A stretch of DNA of 64,000 bases, from assembly GCA_902776475.1 (NCBI GenBank), contig CACYQD010000013.1, forward strand, positions 45,802 through 109,801. The letters run 5' to 3'. Shown one piece after another: positions 52,706 through 61,747 of this stretch; the first letter of the stretch is position 1, and each line of letters opens with the position of its first letter. Below the pieces are notes generated by a model. That model saw only the letters and a program-made list of their open reading frames with translations, made no database searches and was not told the DNA's origin. The DNA is from an uncultured Prevotellaceae bacterium (GTDB lineage Bacteria; Bacteroidota; Bacteroidia; Bacteroidales; Bacteroidaceae). Position numbers and translations under genes: made by a program.

Positions 52706-53158
52706 TCAGAAGGGCAGGTCGTCAGACGACTCACCAGCTGCAGGATCACCAAACGGGCTACCAGCGGGAGGAGGAGCTACGGGCGAAGAAGTCGGAGCGC
52801 CAGCGATGGGACCGGGAGCGGGCATACCGCCAGGCATGCCACCGGGCACAGTACCTGGGAAAGGAGCACCTACCGGATTCTGGTTGGGGATAATCTGCCT
52901 CACATCATAGGCCCTGATGCTGTTGAACCATCTGCCATTATACTCACGCGCATCGATGTCGAAGGCCACGTTGACCTCCTGTCCCACCTGAATATTGAAG
53001 CGCTGGAGGCGGTCACTTCCGAATACGGAGAAGACCATCTTGCGAGAATATTGTCCGTCGAACGTTTCGAGCACGAACTCCTGCACTTGCCATTCACCTC
53101 TTGCGGACTGGCCGGTCTTTACATCCAGTGCAGCTATGATTTTGCCTTGTAACTCCAT
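52706..53158 (-). CDS. DUF3127 OB-fold protein with SSB-like C-terminal tip
   Basis: A 150-residue protein. Residues 1-90 form the DUF3127 domain, predicted OB-fold (MELQGKIIAALDVKTGQSARG, WQVQEFVLET, VNVAFDIDAREYNGRWFNSI). Residues ~91-140 are a Pro/Gly-rich disordered linker. The protein ends ESSDDLPF, closely resembling the DDDIPF tip with which single-stranded DNA-binding proteins recruit repair and replication partners. The plan (OB-fold, Gly/Pro linker, acidic hydrophobic tip) is exactly that of SSB, although the domain is not a classical SSB. It is divergent from dnaN, 230 bases away. A role at single-stranded DNA is inferred from architecture, not shown. Confidence 0.85.
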   Translation of the reverse strand: MELQGKIIAALDVKTGQSARGEWQVQEFVLETFDGQYSRKMVFSVFGSDRLQRFNIQVGQEVNVAFDIDAREYNGRWFNSIRAYDVRQIIPNQNPVGAPFPGTVPGGMPGGMPAPGPIAGAPTSSPVAPPPAGSPFGDPAAGESSDDLPF

Positions 53159-53262
53159 AGATTGTTGAATTAAATAATAATGTATGAATATGTGTTTTAT
53201 CGATTAAATCGAATGCGAAATTACAAAATTTGCCGCACATCAAGAAACTTTTCCCCTATTTT

Positions 53263-53293
53263 TTTGTTATGTAGTGGGATTTTCGTAATTTTG
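53263..53293 (+). promoter_or_regulatory. Consensus promoter for dnaN
   Basis: TTTG at 53263-53266, 19-base spacer, TAATTTTG at 53286-53293. The leader to the start at 53388 is about 90 bases. Confidence 0.7.
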
Positions 53294-53387
53294 TAGTCAA
53301 TAAGTCATGTGCCCTGTCGGTCGATCCCTGTAAGATGGCATCAGCACATTTTAGAGCAGCATTATTCACAATAAAAATCAAATACTA

Positions 53388-54512
53388 ATGAAGTTTACCC
53401 TATCCAGCGCTACCTTAAGCAGCAAGTTGTCTGTACTCTCCAAGGTTATCATGACAAAGAACGCGATGCCCATTCTCGAGGGATTTCTCTTCGAAATAGG
53501 AGACGGTCAGTTGCAGATTACCGCTTCCGACAGTGAGAATGTGATGAAAGCCACATGCCCATTGAGTGAAAGTGACGGCAATGGCCGTTTTGTGGTCAAC
53601 AGCCAGACCATTCTCGATGCCGTGAAGGAACTTCCCGAGCAGCCATTGACCTTTGAGGTGGACACGCTTGAATATACCGTGAAAGTGTATTATCAGAACG
53701 GAAACTACAATTTCACCGCCCAGAATGCCGAGGAATATCCTCAGACGCAGCCGATGCCGACCAATGTGACCACCATCACCTTTGATGCCAGCGTGCTGTT
53801 GTCGAACATCAGCCGTACGCTGTTTGCCACGGCCCAGGAGCAGCTCCGCCCGGTGATGAACGGAGTCTATTTTGACATCACCCCCGAATATACCGCTATT
53901 GTGGCCAGTGACGGCAGCAAGCTGGTCCGCAACCGCTGCTTTGCAGTCCGCAATGAACTTCCCTCATCGTTTATCCTTCCCAAGAAGCCTGCCACTCTGC
54001 TGAAGAATGTGCTGACGAAGGACGGTGGCGATGTTGTCATCAAGTTCAACGACCGCAATGCCGTCATCAGTTTCTCCGACGGTCTTCTGATCTGCCGTCT
54101 CATCGAGGGCCGTTATCCCAATTACAACTCTGTGATTCCGAAGGACAACCCCAACCATCTGCGCATCGACCGCAAGACCCTTGTGAGTGCGCTTCGCCGT
54201 GTGATGCCCTTTGCCAGCGAGAGCAGCGAACTGGTGAAGTTCAAGGTTGACCTCGGCCAGTTGGTCATCTCCTCGGAGGACATCGATTTCGCCACCAGTG
54301 CGAAAGAGAGCCTGATCTGCGACTACGACGGCATGCCCATGTCGATTGGTTTCAAAGGTCCTGCCCTCACTGAGATTCTCAACAATATAGAAAGCGACGA
54401 TGTCGTCATTGAGTTGGCAGACCCCAGCCGTGCAGGAGTCGTGCTCCCCGGCGAGCAACCTGAACAAGAGGAAGTGCTCATGCTGATCATGCCAATGTTG
54501 CTCAATGACTAA
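53388..54512 (+). CDS. dnaN: DNA polymerase III beta subunit (sliding clamp)
   Basis: A 374-residue ring-forming clamp that tethers the replicative polymerase to DNA. All three clamp domains are present: ~1-120 (with ILEGFLFEIGDGQLQITASDSE), ~130-245 (LRPVMNGVYFDI) and ~250-374, ending VLMLIMPMLLND, which matches the MPM(R/L)L C-terminal pocket motif that binds partner peptides. The length is normal. It is not next to dnaA, as is common in Bacteroidetes. A DnaQ-like exonuclease gene starts 11 bases after its stop, giving a replication pair, with a small acidic-protein gene following. Confidence 0.97.
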   Translation: MKFTLSSATLSSKLSVLSKVIMTKNAMPILEGFLFEIGDGQLQITASDSENVMKATCPLSESDGNGRFVVNSQTILDAVKELPEQPLTFEVDTLEYTVKVYYQNGNYNFTAQNAEEYPQTQPMPTNVTTITFDASVLLSNISRTLFATAQEQLRPVMNGVYFDITPEYTAIVASDGSKLVRNRCFAVRNELPSSFILPKKPATLLKNVLTKDGGDVVIKFNDRNAVISFSDGLLICRLIEGRYPNYNSVIPKDNPNHLRIDRKTLVSALRRVMPFASESSELVKFKVDLGQLVISSEDIDFATSAKESLICDYDGMPMSIGFKGPALTEILNNIESDDVVIELADPSRAGVVLPGEQPEQEEVLMLIMPMLLND

Positions 54513-54523
54513 ATCCCCCGCAT

Positions 54524-55378
54524 ATGAAGCTACATCTCACTAAGCCCCTTGTCATCTTCGACTTAGAGACAACGGGGCTTGACCTTGTGAAAGACCGCAT
54601 CATCCAGATAGCCTACATCAAGGTTTTCCCTGACGGGAAAGAAGTTCGCCGCAACCAACTGGTGAACCCGGGTTTTGAGATTTCCGCTGAGATCACCGCC
54701 ATCACCTCCATCACCAATGAGGACCTGAAAGACCAGCCCACCTTCAAATCCATCTCCAAGGAGTTGTATGAGGTCTTTACCGGTTGTGACTTTGCCGGTT
54801 TCAATTCGAACCATTTCGATATCCCGATGCTTGCGGAGGAGTTTCTCCGAGCAGGAATAGACTTTGACTTCGGTCGCTGCCGTCTGATTGACGTGCAGAC
54901 CATCTTCCACAAGATGGAGCCGCGCAATCTCTCCGCCGCCTACAAGTTTTACTGTGGCAGGAAGATGACCGACGATTTCAAGCCCCATCTGGCAGACAAC
55001 GACACCGAGGCCACCTACCGTGTGCTTCAGGGTCAGCTTGACATGTACAGCGCGGCCAATCAGGAAGAAGAAGACCGTCAGTTGGCCAACGACATGGACG
55101 TGCTGGCCAAATTGTCACGCACGAATGAGAACGTGGACTTCGCAGGCCGCATCATCTGGAAGCCCGTCCTCGATGCCAACGGTCAGCCCACCGTCGATCA
55201 AGACGGCAATGTGGTGAAACAAGAGGTCTTCAATTTCGGCAAATACAAAGGGCGTCCCGTAGCCGAGGTGCTTCACCGCGACCCAGGCTATTACAGTTGG
55301 ATGCTGAATGGAGATTTCACCTACAACACGAAGCAGGCGCTCACCCGCATCCGCCTGCGTGAGTTTAATCTTCATTAG
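54524..55378 (+). CDS. DnaQ-like 3'-5' exonuclease (Pol III epsilon-type)
   Basis: A 284-residue DEDDh exonuclease. Exo I is FDLETTGLD (D13, E15), Exo II is FAGFNSNHFDIPML and Exo III contains HLADNDTEAT. The exonuclease domain (~1-175) is followed by a linker (DMDVLAKLSRTNENVDFAG) and a C-terminal DUF3820-like part (~225-284; FNFGKYKGRPVAEV, YYSWMLNGDF). Epsilon subunits proofread the replicative polymerase and bind the clamp. Here the gene sits 11 bases after dnaN, supporting that role. The extra C-terminal domain is found on other Bacteroidetes exonucleases; its function is unknown. Confidence 0.9.
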   Translation: MKLHLTKPLVIFDLETTGLDLVKDRIIQIAYIKVFPDGKEVRRNQLVNPGFEISAEITAITSITNEDLKDQPTFKSISKELYEVFTGCDFAGFNSNHFDIPMLAEEFLRAGIDFDFGRCRLIDVQTIFHKMEPRNLSAAYKFYCGRKMTDDFKPHLADNDTEATYRVLQGQLDMYSAANQEEEDRQLANDMDVLAKLSRTNENVDFAGRIIWKPVLDANGQPTVDQDGNVVKQEVFNFGKYKGRPVAEVLHRDPGYYSWMLNGDFTYNTKQALTRIRLREFNLH

Positions 55379-55402
55379 TCCTATCGTTTTAACTCATACA
55401 AG

Positions 55403-55843
55403 ATGAAAGCATCAGAACAGACCATCCAGCAGCTTGAAAGAACCATCCGCAAGATCGGACAGAAATTTCCGGAATCAGAAGAGCCAACACTTCTGACAGA
55501 CATCCATTTCCGTGTGTTTCAGGACAGTGGTGAGTTACTCGTCTATGACGATGACGACAATGAGATCACCCGTTGTGTCATAGAGGAATGGATTGACAGC
55601 AAGGATGATGAATTCTACGATCACGTGACCTCCATCTGTCGTCAGGTGCTCAAGCGCAACAGTGGTGTGATAGAAAAATACAGTTTGCTCAGGCCCTTCA
55701 GTTTTGTCTTGGAGGATGACGAGAAAGAAAGCGTCGCAGAACTGTTCATCTCCGATGGTGACACCATCATCATCAGCGGTGAACTGATGGAAGGCCTGGA
55801 CAAAGAGCTGGACAGTTTTTTCGAGAAACTGATGGAAGAATAA
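55403..55843 (+). CDS. Small acidic protein of unknown function
   Basis: A 146-residue protein, strongly acidic at the C-terminus (ELMEGLDKELDSFFEKLMEE) and helical at the N-terminus (MKASEQTIQQLERTIRKIGQ). The middle is beta-rich (RVFQDSGELLVYDDDDNEIT). No signal peptide, so cytoplasmic. I do not recognise the family. It starts 24 bases after the exonuclease stop and is followed by a strong terminator, so it is the last gene of the dnaN transcription unit. A role near replication is only suggested by this position. Confidence 0.75.
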   Translation: MKASEQTIQQLERTIRKIGQKFPESEEPTLLTDIHFRVFQDSGELLVYDDDDNEITRCVIEEWIDSKDDEFYDHVTSICRQVLKRNSGVIEKYSLLRPFSFVLEDDEKESVAELFISDGDTIIISGELMEGLDKELDSFFEKLMEE

Positions 55844-55852
55844 AACCTCTTT

Positions 55853-55892
55853 CTACGATGAAGCCCCGTCGTTTGACGGGGCTTCATCGTAG
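55853..55892. terminator. 18-bp perfect bidirectional terminator
   Basis: CTACGATGAAGCCCCGTC (55853-55870) pairs exactly with 55875-55892 around GTTT. It ends the dnaN unit and the convergent GHL10 gene. Confidence 0.88.
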
Positions 55893-55901
55893 GCTGCGCA
55901 A

Positions 55902-57434
55902 TCAGAGTTTTACTTTCTTGACGACGCCCTCACTCTCATTGCTCATTCTGTCGAGCGCAGTGACGACGTAGGTATATTTCTCCGTACCGTCCTGGTAAGG
56001 CAACTTGTAATAGGTCTTTGCCGTCACAGCCACGATTTTTGACGGGTCGGCCAGATTGACCTTATCACCATCATCAAACCTGTAGATGACATATTTGACA
56101 GCCTTGTCTTTCCAGCCGGAGCCCTTCGGTGCCGACCAGAAGAGCATGTGTCCGTCGTCGGTATTGACCACTTTCATCTTCCGTATTTTCTTTGGAGCCT
56201 TGTCATCGATGAAATCCATTGTGGGTTGCAGTGCCTTGTAACGCCAATAGTTGTTTCTCAGATAAGTGCCATAATTTCCGACATTATCCACAGCCGCCTT
56301 GGCATACCAGAGCACGGTGCCATTGACATTGGGCAACTGCCGATGCAGTTTGAACTTCGCCGCCATCTGATGGATATTGGGATTCTGCAAATCCGCATTT
56401 TTCACGGTCCGCTCGACGTCCTCTCCGATGTACAGAGGCCGGTTTGAGGCATGCCTGTTCCACCAGTTGATCAGCGTGTGGTAGTCTGCTGCCTTATTGC
56501 CTATCTCCCAATAAAGCTGAGGCACGCAATAGTCAATCCATCCATTGTTGACCCAGAGCAGCACATCCGCATACAGGTCATCATAGTTCTGTGTACCGTT
56601 TGTGGCACTTCCTGCTACGGGATCACTTTTCTGATTGCGATAGATACCAAAGGGAGAGACACCGAACTTCACCCAAGGTTTACGTTTGTGAATGGTCTTG
56701 CCCAGTTCCTTGATGAAGACATTGACATTATCACGCCTCCAGTCCGCCTTGTTGGAGAATCCCTTGCGGTTTCTCTGGTATTCCTTGTCATCATTGATTG
56801 GGACACCTGCCACTGGATAGGGATAGAAATAGTCATCGATATGCAAACCGTCGATGTCGTAGCGTTCCACGATGTCATCCACCACCTTGCAAATATAATC
56901 CCTGTTTTCCGCAATACCCGGATTGAGCAAATAGAGTCCATCGTATTCAAAGCAGAGGTCTGGCCTCTTTTTCGCGATATGATTGGCAGCCAGTTCGTTA
57001 GTCGTCTTGGTTTTTGCCCTGTAGGGATTGATCCACGCATGCAGTTCCATTCCCCGTTTGTGGCATTCGTCAATCATCCACTGCAAGGGATCCCAGTAGG
57101 GATTGGGCGCCATGCCCTGCCGACCTGTGAGAAACCTGCTCCAAGGTTCTATCTTGCTGGGATACAATGCATCACATTCCGGTCTGACCTGGAAAATGAT
57201 GGCGTTGACTCCATCCCTCCACAACTCATCCAACTGGTAAGAGAGCGTCTTTTGCATCTGCTGCGTTGACATGCCTATAAACTGTCCATTCACAGCCTGT
57301 ATCCACGCTCCCCTGAACTCCCGTTTAGCGGGTGAGGACGTTGACTGTATGGTTTCTGTGCTGTTGCAGCCCCACAATAGCAGGGCTATCGCCATACAAA
57401 CCGAGAAACGGCGAAAAAAAAGTCTGTTTTTCAT
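55902..57434 (-). CDS. GHL10 / DUF187 glycosyl-hydrolase-like lipoprotein
   Basis: A 510-residue lipoprotein: the signal ends in LLLWGCNS, with the lipid-bearing Cys near residue 23. The GHL10 barrel (~38-370) has FRGAWIQAVNGQF, AIIFQVRPECDALYPSKIEPW, DECHKRGMELHAWINPYRA, DGLHIDDYFYPYP and WVKFGVSPFG. A C-terminal fibronectin-III-like domain follows (~410-510; MKVVNTDDGHMLFWSAPKG … YVVTALDRMSNES). It is a paralogue of the 50979-52625 protein, differing by lipid anchoring and an intact FN3 end. Proposed family role: cleavage or binding of peptidoglycan-like or other glycans at the cell surface; unproven. I chose the ATG at 57434 (MKNRLFF), which gives a correct lipoprotein signal. Confidence 0.87.
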   Translation of the reverse strand: MKNRLFFRRFSVCMAIALLLWGCNSTETIQSTSSPAKREFRGAWIQAVNGQFIGMSTQQMQKTLSYQLDELWRDGVNAIIFQVRPECDALYPSKIEPWSRFLTGRQGMAPNPYWDPLQWMIDECHKRGMELHAWINPYRAKTKTTNELAANHIAKKRPDLCFEYDGLYLLNPGIAENRDYICKVVDDIVERYDIDGLHIDDYFYPYPVAGVPINDDKEYQRNRKGFSNKADWRRDNVNVFIKELGKTIHKRKPWVKFGVSPFGIYRNQKSDPVAGSATNGTQNYDDLYADVLLWVNNGWIDYCVPQLYWEIGNKAADYHTLINWWNRHASNRPLYIGEDVERTVKNADLQNPNIHQMAAKFKLHRQLPNVNGTVLWYAKAAVDNVGNYGTYLRNNYWRYKALQPTMDFIDDKAPKKIRKMKVVNTDDGHMLFWSAPKGSGWKDKAVKYVIYRFDDGDKVNLADPSKIVAVTAKTYYKLPYQDGTEKYTYVVTALDRMSNESEGVVKKVKL

Positions 57435-57481
57435 TATCTTTCCATCAATCAATTATCAATACAAAATGTCAAAATCCAATA

Positions 57482-57519
57482 AGAAGGAGGGTTTCCTGTC
57501 ATCAGGGAACCCTCCTTCT
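57482..57519. terminator. 17-bp hairpin after the PpiD gene
   Basis: AGAAGGAGGGTTTCCTG (57482-57498) and CAGGGAACCCTCCTTCT (57503-57519) pair with one G-T wobble around TCAT. It lies 18 bases beyond the foldase stop on the minus strand. Confidence 0.8.
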
Positions 57520-57536
57520 CTCAAGACCGGATCTTC

Positions 57537-59681
57537 TTAGAAGAAGAGGTATCTGTTGTCTTTCACGTCGGCATTGAGGAGCAGTTCCTGGAATACCGTG
57601 CGAGAGAGGTTGGACATGTAGTTCTGAGAAGCCCTGCTGGCATATTCCTTGGCATCGAACTTACCCTCAACAGTGCGCTTGTCGTTGACTTTGAAGACAT
57701 ATACACCACCGTAGCCCTTGACGGGATGAGCGGAGAATTTGCCCTTCTCGGTAGCAGCGACTGCACCGCTAAGTGCGGGTTCCTGTGACTGGAGAGCAGA
57801 AACGAACACCGGTGAACCGAGAGAGATCTGGTTGACCTCTGTCGTCTTGGCGCCTTTGCTCTCAGCCTCGGCGATGGACTTCACGTTGCCCAGTTTCTCA
57901 ATGATCTTCTCGGCTTTCTTGTCGCGGAGGACCTCCTGCTGCACATAGTTCTTGACATCCTCATTCTCCAGGTCCATATATCCTTTAGGATAGATATTGG
58001 TCAGAGCCATCACGAGGATCTCATCACGGCTGTTGCCGCAGGTCATCACCTCAGAGATGTCACCCTTCTCAGCCTCAAACACCCACTTGAGAGCGTCGCG
58101 TGAGTTGCCGATGCCGGGAATCATGCCCTGTGAAGTCATCACATTCTTGGCCTCCAGCACCTGATAACCAGCCTTTGCGGCATCCTTCTCCATCATCTCG
58201 AGAGACTGATGTCCGGCAACGAACTGCTTGAACTTATCGCTGATGGCATGTGAAGTCTCGTCGGAATAAGTGATGTCACGCTTCACGACGGCCACGTCAT
58301 ACTTGGTCACCATAGCCTTGCGGTCGAGAACCTGAAGGATCAGTGTGCCCTGAGTCATCGGAATGCTCTTAACTTCATTGACGCCCAGAGTGTTCATGGC
58401 GTTGAAGATGGTCTCATTGTCCTTGGTCATGTTGGAAGCCCTCTCATACTGAGCGGTGGTCAACCACACCTTCTCACCGGTCTGTCCATACTTCTTGGCG
58501 ATAGCCTCGAAGTCACCACCAGCCACGACAGCCTTATAAACGCTGTCGGCTTTGGTTGTGGTCTCTGCTGCGGTGTTGCCCACCACGGTGATGACGCGAT
58601 ACTGGATGGAGTCGGGCAAGGTGTTCTTGGCAATGAGTTTGACGACGTTCATCGTGTTGTCAGCTGCACTTTCCACAGGACCCATCACTGAACCTACAGC
58701 CATGGAGTCGAGACGGGAAGCGATGTCGGCCGTGAATGCGTTCTTTGTGACAGGAACGCCCAGATAAGAGATGTTGGAACGTCCTTCGCGAACCACCTTC
58801 TCGGGGCTCTCGCCAGCCTTGAGCTGCTCGGCGCACTTGGTCAGAGCGGCTGTGAGGGCGCTGCGGTCAGCGGGAGAAGCCACTTTCTTGACAAGGATGT
58901 ACTTGATGCTACGGATTTCCTCAGGAATCTTGAACATCTCCTTCTTCTTGTTATACATGTCCTTCAGCTCGTTCTCAGCCACCTGCACGTCTTTGTCGTT
59001 GATGGTCTTGTAGTCGATGTAAGCGAGCTGCACATCGCTCTCATTCTTCTCTGCATCGTAGAGGAATTTAGCCTCAACCGGGTTGGAGAGGAGAGCGGTG
59101 GAGAGCAGGGCCTGATATTTCTGGGCCAGGATCTGCTGGCGCATCTGCTTGACCTTGAAAGCAAGGAACTTATAGACCTTGTCGTAATATTCGGCAGCCT
59201 GCGGGCTGGCATTACGGTTGGACTTGTAGTTGTTGATGAACTCATTGTACATGTTGTAATCAAACCGTCCTGTCTGCTGGTTGACGAAACCGGTGACGTT
59301 GGCCACCTCCATGAGGACCTGGTTTGTGCCCTGCATCATGGCGTTTTTCATTTCGTCGTTAGTGACAGTAAGTCCAAGTTTATCAGCCTCGTTCTCGATG
59401 ATTTTGTTCTGCACGAAGGAATTCCAGGCCATGTTGCGGATCTGGTCCTCGTCGGCGTTGGGCGCCGTGATTTTCGTGCATTCCACAAATTCATTGAGGT
59501 AGTCCTGATAGTCCTCAATACCGATTTTCTCACCCAAGATTTCACCAACTCTTGTGCTCCTCATCCTGCCAGTAGTCTCGCAGGAGCGGAACATGTCGCC
59601 GGCAATGAATCCAAAAAGGCCAAGTCCGATGATAATGATCAGAAATGTGCCTTTGCTTCTAATTGTTCCTAATGCTGCCAT
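57537..59681 (-). CDS. ppiD: PpiD/SurA-like periplasmic peptidyl-prolyl isomerase
   Basis: A 714-residue foldase anchored in the inner membrane by one helix (residues ~12-29, GTFLIIIIGLGLFGFIAGDMF), with the rest in the periplasm. The N-terminal SurA-like chaperone domain is at ~40-230 (WNSFVQNKIIENEADKLGL). Two parvulin-like regions follow (~250-400 and ~440-560; the first includes RSIKYILVKKVASPADRSALTAAL), and a C-terminal helical lobe completes it. It assists folding of secreted and outer-membrane proteins, fitting the adjacent envelope genes. The parvulin active-site residues are not obviously conserved, so chaperone activity may dominate. It follows the CNNM gene by 154 bases with its own -7 box. 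Confidence 0.9.
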   Translation of the reverse strand: MAALGTIRSKGTFLIIIIGLGLFGFIAGDMFRSCETTGRMRSTRVGEILGEKIGIEDYQDYLNEFVECTKITAPNADEDQIRNMAWNSFVQNKIIENEADKLGLTVTNDEMKNAMMQGTNQVLMEVANVTGFVNQQTGRFDYNMYNEFINNYKSNRNASPQAAEYYDKVYKFLAFKVKQMRQQILAQKYQALLSTALLSNPVEAKFLYDAEKNESDVQLAYIDYKTINDKDVQVAENELKDMYNKKKEMFKIPEEIRSIKYILVKKVASPADRSALTAALTKCAEQLKAGESPEKVVREGRSNISYLGVPVTKNAFTADIASRLDSMAVGSVMGPVESAADNTMNVVKLIAKNTLPDSIQYRVITVVGNTAAETTTKADSVYKAVVAGGDFEAIAKKYGQTGEKVWLTTAQYERASNMTKDNETIFNAMNTLGVNEVKSIPMTQGTLILQVLDRKAMVTKYDVAVVKRDITYSDETSHAISDKFKQFVAGHQSLEMMEKDAAKAGYQVLEAKNVMTSQGMIPGIGNSRDALKWVFEAEKGDISEVMTCGNSRDEILVMALTNIYPKGYMDLENEDVKNYVQQEVLRDKKAEKIIEKLGNVKSIAEAESKGAKTTEVNQISLGSPVFVSALQSQEPALSGAVAATEKGKFSAHPVKGYGGVYVFKVNDKRTVEGKFDAKEYASRASQNYMSNLSRTVFQELLLNADVKDNRYLFF

Positions 59682-59784
59682 TACTTTTTTATTGTTGATT
59701 GTATTTCTCTATTAATATCCATCGGACAAGTGGGAACCCCTCACTATTCGGTGAGGAAAATACCCTCCTTCTCCAAAATGCGTA

Positions 59785-59792
59785 CAAAATTA
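59785..59792 (-). promoter_or_regulatory. -7 box for ppiD
   Basis: On the minus strand TAATTTTG matches TAnnTTTG. The -33 box is poor. A small hairpin, CCTCAC/GTGAGG (59739-59756), lies in the leader. Confidence 0.45.
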
Positions 59793-59835
59793 CAAAGAAA
59801 ATAGGAAACAGGCGAATTTTTTGAATAAAAATAAC

Positions 59836-61098
59836 TTATTGTGTCACAAATAACTTCACCAGTTCGATTTTGGTCATGGTATTCTTGATAATTTTGAACT
59901 GGAACGGTCCGATTTTGACGACTTCATTGAGTTTGGGAAAACTCTGATAATAGTGGAGTATCAATCCACCGATAGTCATATAGTCATCGCTCTCGGGCAG
60001 TTGGAGAGAGAACATCTCGTTGACCTTGTCGATCTCCAGTCTTGCCGACAGGAGGTACTCGTTTTCGCCAACATTTTTGGCGATGTAGTTGGAACTGTCG
60101 TGCTCGTCCTCGATTTCTCCGAATATTTCCTCGACAATATCCTCGAGGGACACGATGCCGCTTGTTCCGCCAAACTCATCGACCACCACGCCAAGGCTTT
60201 TCTTCTGCTGGAGGAAGATCTGCATCATTTTCTGAGCCGACATGGTCTCCGGGACGAAAGGCATTGTGCGCAGGTCCTTCCTCCAGTCGTCCGGTTTACG
60301 GAACATCTCCGAGGAGTGGACATACCCGATGATATGGTCGATATCGTCGCGATAGACAATGATCTTGGAGTGTCCGCTCTCTATGAATTTCTGATTGAGC
60401 TCATCGATGCCACACTCCTCGGGCACGGCCTCTATCTCCGTTCTCGGTATCATACAGTCGCGCACCCTGGTCTCCGAGAAATCAAGAGCATTTTGGAAGA
60501 TTTTCACCTCCTCGTTGATCTGGTGCCCATCGGCGGCGTTGTCGATGCTGGACTGCACGAGGTAATCGAGGTCCACCTTGGAGAACACCTCGTCGCCCGT
60601 CTCTTTGTTGACCTTGACGCCGAACAGTCTCATGATGGTCTTGGCCAGGAGGCTGGCGAATTTCGACAACGGCCAGAGGATGATATAGCAGAAGTATGCC
60701 GGAATGGCGAAAAAAGTCAGGAGCCTGTTGGGGATGCTCTTGAAGAAAGTCTTCGGCAAGAATTCACCAGTGAAGAGCACGATCACAGTGGAGAGGATGG
60801 TATCTGCCGGCACGGTGAATCCTGCGGAATATCCCCTGAAGATCGTGGCATCAAACAGTTTGGCGATCAGAATGCCATAGATGACCAATGCGATATTGTT
60901 TCCCACGAGCATGGTACTGACGAAGTCGCTTGGATGTTTGAAGAAGACATCCAGGCATTTCTGGGGGAGTCCGTTTTTCTCCTTGTCCATCTCAGCCAGC
61001 ATCCTGTTGCTTGACACGAAGGCGATCTCCATTCCCGAGAAGAAAGCGGAGAAGACCATGGTGATCAAAATGCAAACAATGAGCATCACATTCATCAT
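59836..61098 (-). CDS. CNNM/CorC-type hemolysin-family membrane protein
   Basis: A 420-residue protein. A DUF21/CNNM membrane domain with four helices (~1-170; FFSGMEIAFVSSNRM, LVGNNIALVIYG, ILSTVIVLFTGEFLPKTF) is followed by a pair of CBS domains (~200-330; MIPRTEIEAVPEE, GVVDEFGGTSGIVSLEDIVEEIFGEIEDEHD) and a CorC_HlyC domain (~345-420). The family handles Mg2+ or other ions, and older 'hemolysin' names are historical. The ATG at 61098 (MMNVMLIVCILI) is chosen; the longer frame would overlap lptC. It begins one base after the lptC stop codon, so the two are coupled. Confidence 0.9.
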   Translation of the reverse strand: MMNVMLIVCILITMVFSAFFSGMEIAFVSSNRMLAEMDKEKNGLPQKCLDVFFKHPSDFVSTMLVGNNIALVIYGILIAKLFDATIFRGYSAGFTVPADTILSTVIVLFTGEFLPKTFFKSIPNRLLTFFAIPAYFCYIILWPLSKFASLLAKTIMRLFGVKVNKETGDEVFSKVDLDYLVQSSIDNAADGHQINEEVKIFQNALDFSETRVRDCMIPRTEIEAVPEECGIDELNQKFIESGHSKIIVYRDDIDHIIGYVHSSEMFRKPDDWRKDLRTMPFVPETMSAQKMMQIFLQQKKSLGVVVDEFGGTSGIVSLEDIVEEIFGEIEDEHDSSNYIAKNVGENEYLLSARLEIDKVNEMFSLQLPESDDYMTIGGLILHYYQSFPKLNEVVKIGPFQFKIIKNTMTKIELVKLFVTQ

Positions 61099-61099
61099 C

Positions 61100-61747
61100 T
61101 TAGTTGTTGAAGTTCCTTTTGGGCATAGCAGGCTGCCTTCCATAATGCCTTGAGGAGTCAGTCTGTTGCTTTTTGTTGTCACGTGAGGACTTGTCGATAT
61201 CGCCTCTGTCGAAATACCCCCTTGTGGTCTTTACGGAGTACTTCGTCATATTCTCGTCACTTCTGAAGCGGTTGCCATGAAGTTCCTTGTCTGCAGTGAT
61301 CAAGTGAGAGTATTTATTGGAATAGATTTCATGGGTTTTCTCGTCCCAGAAGAGTTCCTCGCTGCTGAACCTCAGTCCTTTCTTGGTGAGGATTCTGACC
61401 CTTCCGCGCAATTCCCAAAGCCGCAGCATGTCAAAATAATAGGCTGTGTCGCACTGGATATAGGACTGCACATGCATGGCCAAGTCAAACTGTTCGAGGA
61501 AGAGGCCTTTCTCAAAAATCCACCTGGAGGGTTGCCTGTTCTGATTGACCTCCCATTCTTCTGCCACAATGCGGTATTTGATGATGCCAGAGTCTGAAAT
61601 CAGCGTATTGACGCCATACGACACCATCGTCGCCACCGAGTCCTGGGGGTAGATGGCCGGTGCCACGTGCTCCCTCTCCTCCTGACATGCCGTGAAGGAC
61701 AGCATCAGGGAAAGGACCATACAGGGTAGAATCAATCTACCTTCCAT
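61100..61747 (-). CDS. lptC: LPS export periplasmic protein LptC
   Basis: A 215-residue lipoprotein-like LptC of Bacteroidetes type: the signal ends in LSFTACQE. A beta-jellyroll LptC/OstA-like domain (~50-165) opens VNTLISDSGIIKYRIVAEEW and includes EELFWDEKTHEIYSN. It accepts lipopolysaccharide from LptB2FG and passes it to LptA. The C-terminal ~50 residues are basic and Asn/Gln-rich, beyond the usual domain. In Bacteroidetes LptC may be lipid-anchored instead of having a membrane helix, as here. It overlaps the FadL-like gene by 16 bases and abuts the CNNM gene, a conserved arrangement in the phylum. Confidence 0.88.
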   Translation of the reverse strand: MEGRLILPCMVLSLMLSFTACQEEREHVAPAIYPQDSVATMVSYGVNTLISDSGIIKYRIVAEEWEVNQNRQPSRWIFEKGLFLEQFDLAMHVQSYIQCDTAYYFDMLRLWELRGRVRILTKKGLRFSSEELFWDEKTHEIYSNKYSHLITADKELHGNRFRSDENMTKYSVKTTRGYFDRGDIDKSSRDNKKQQTDSSRHYGRQPAMPKRNFNN

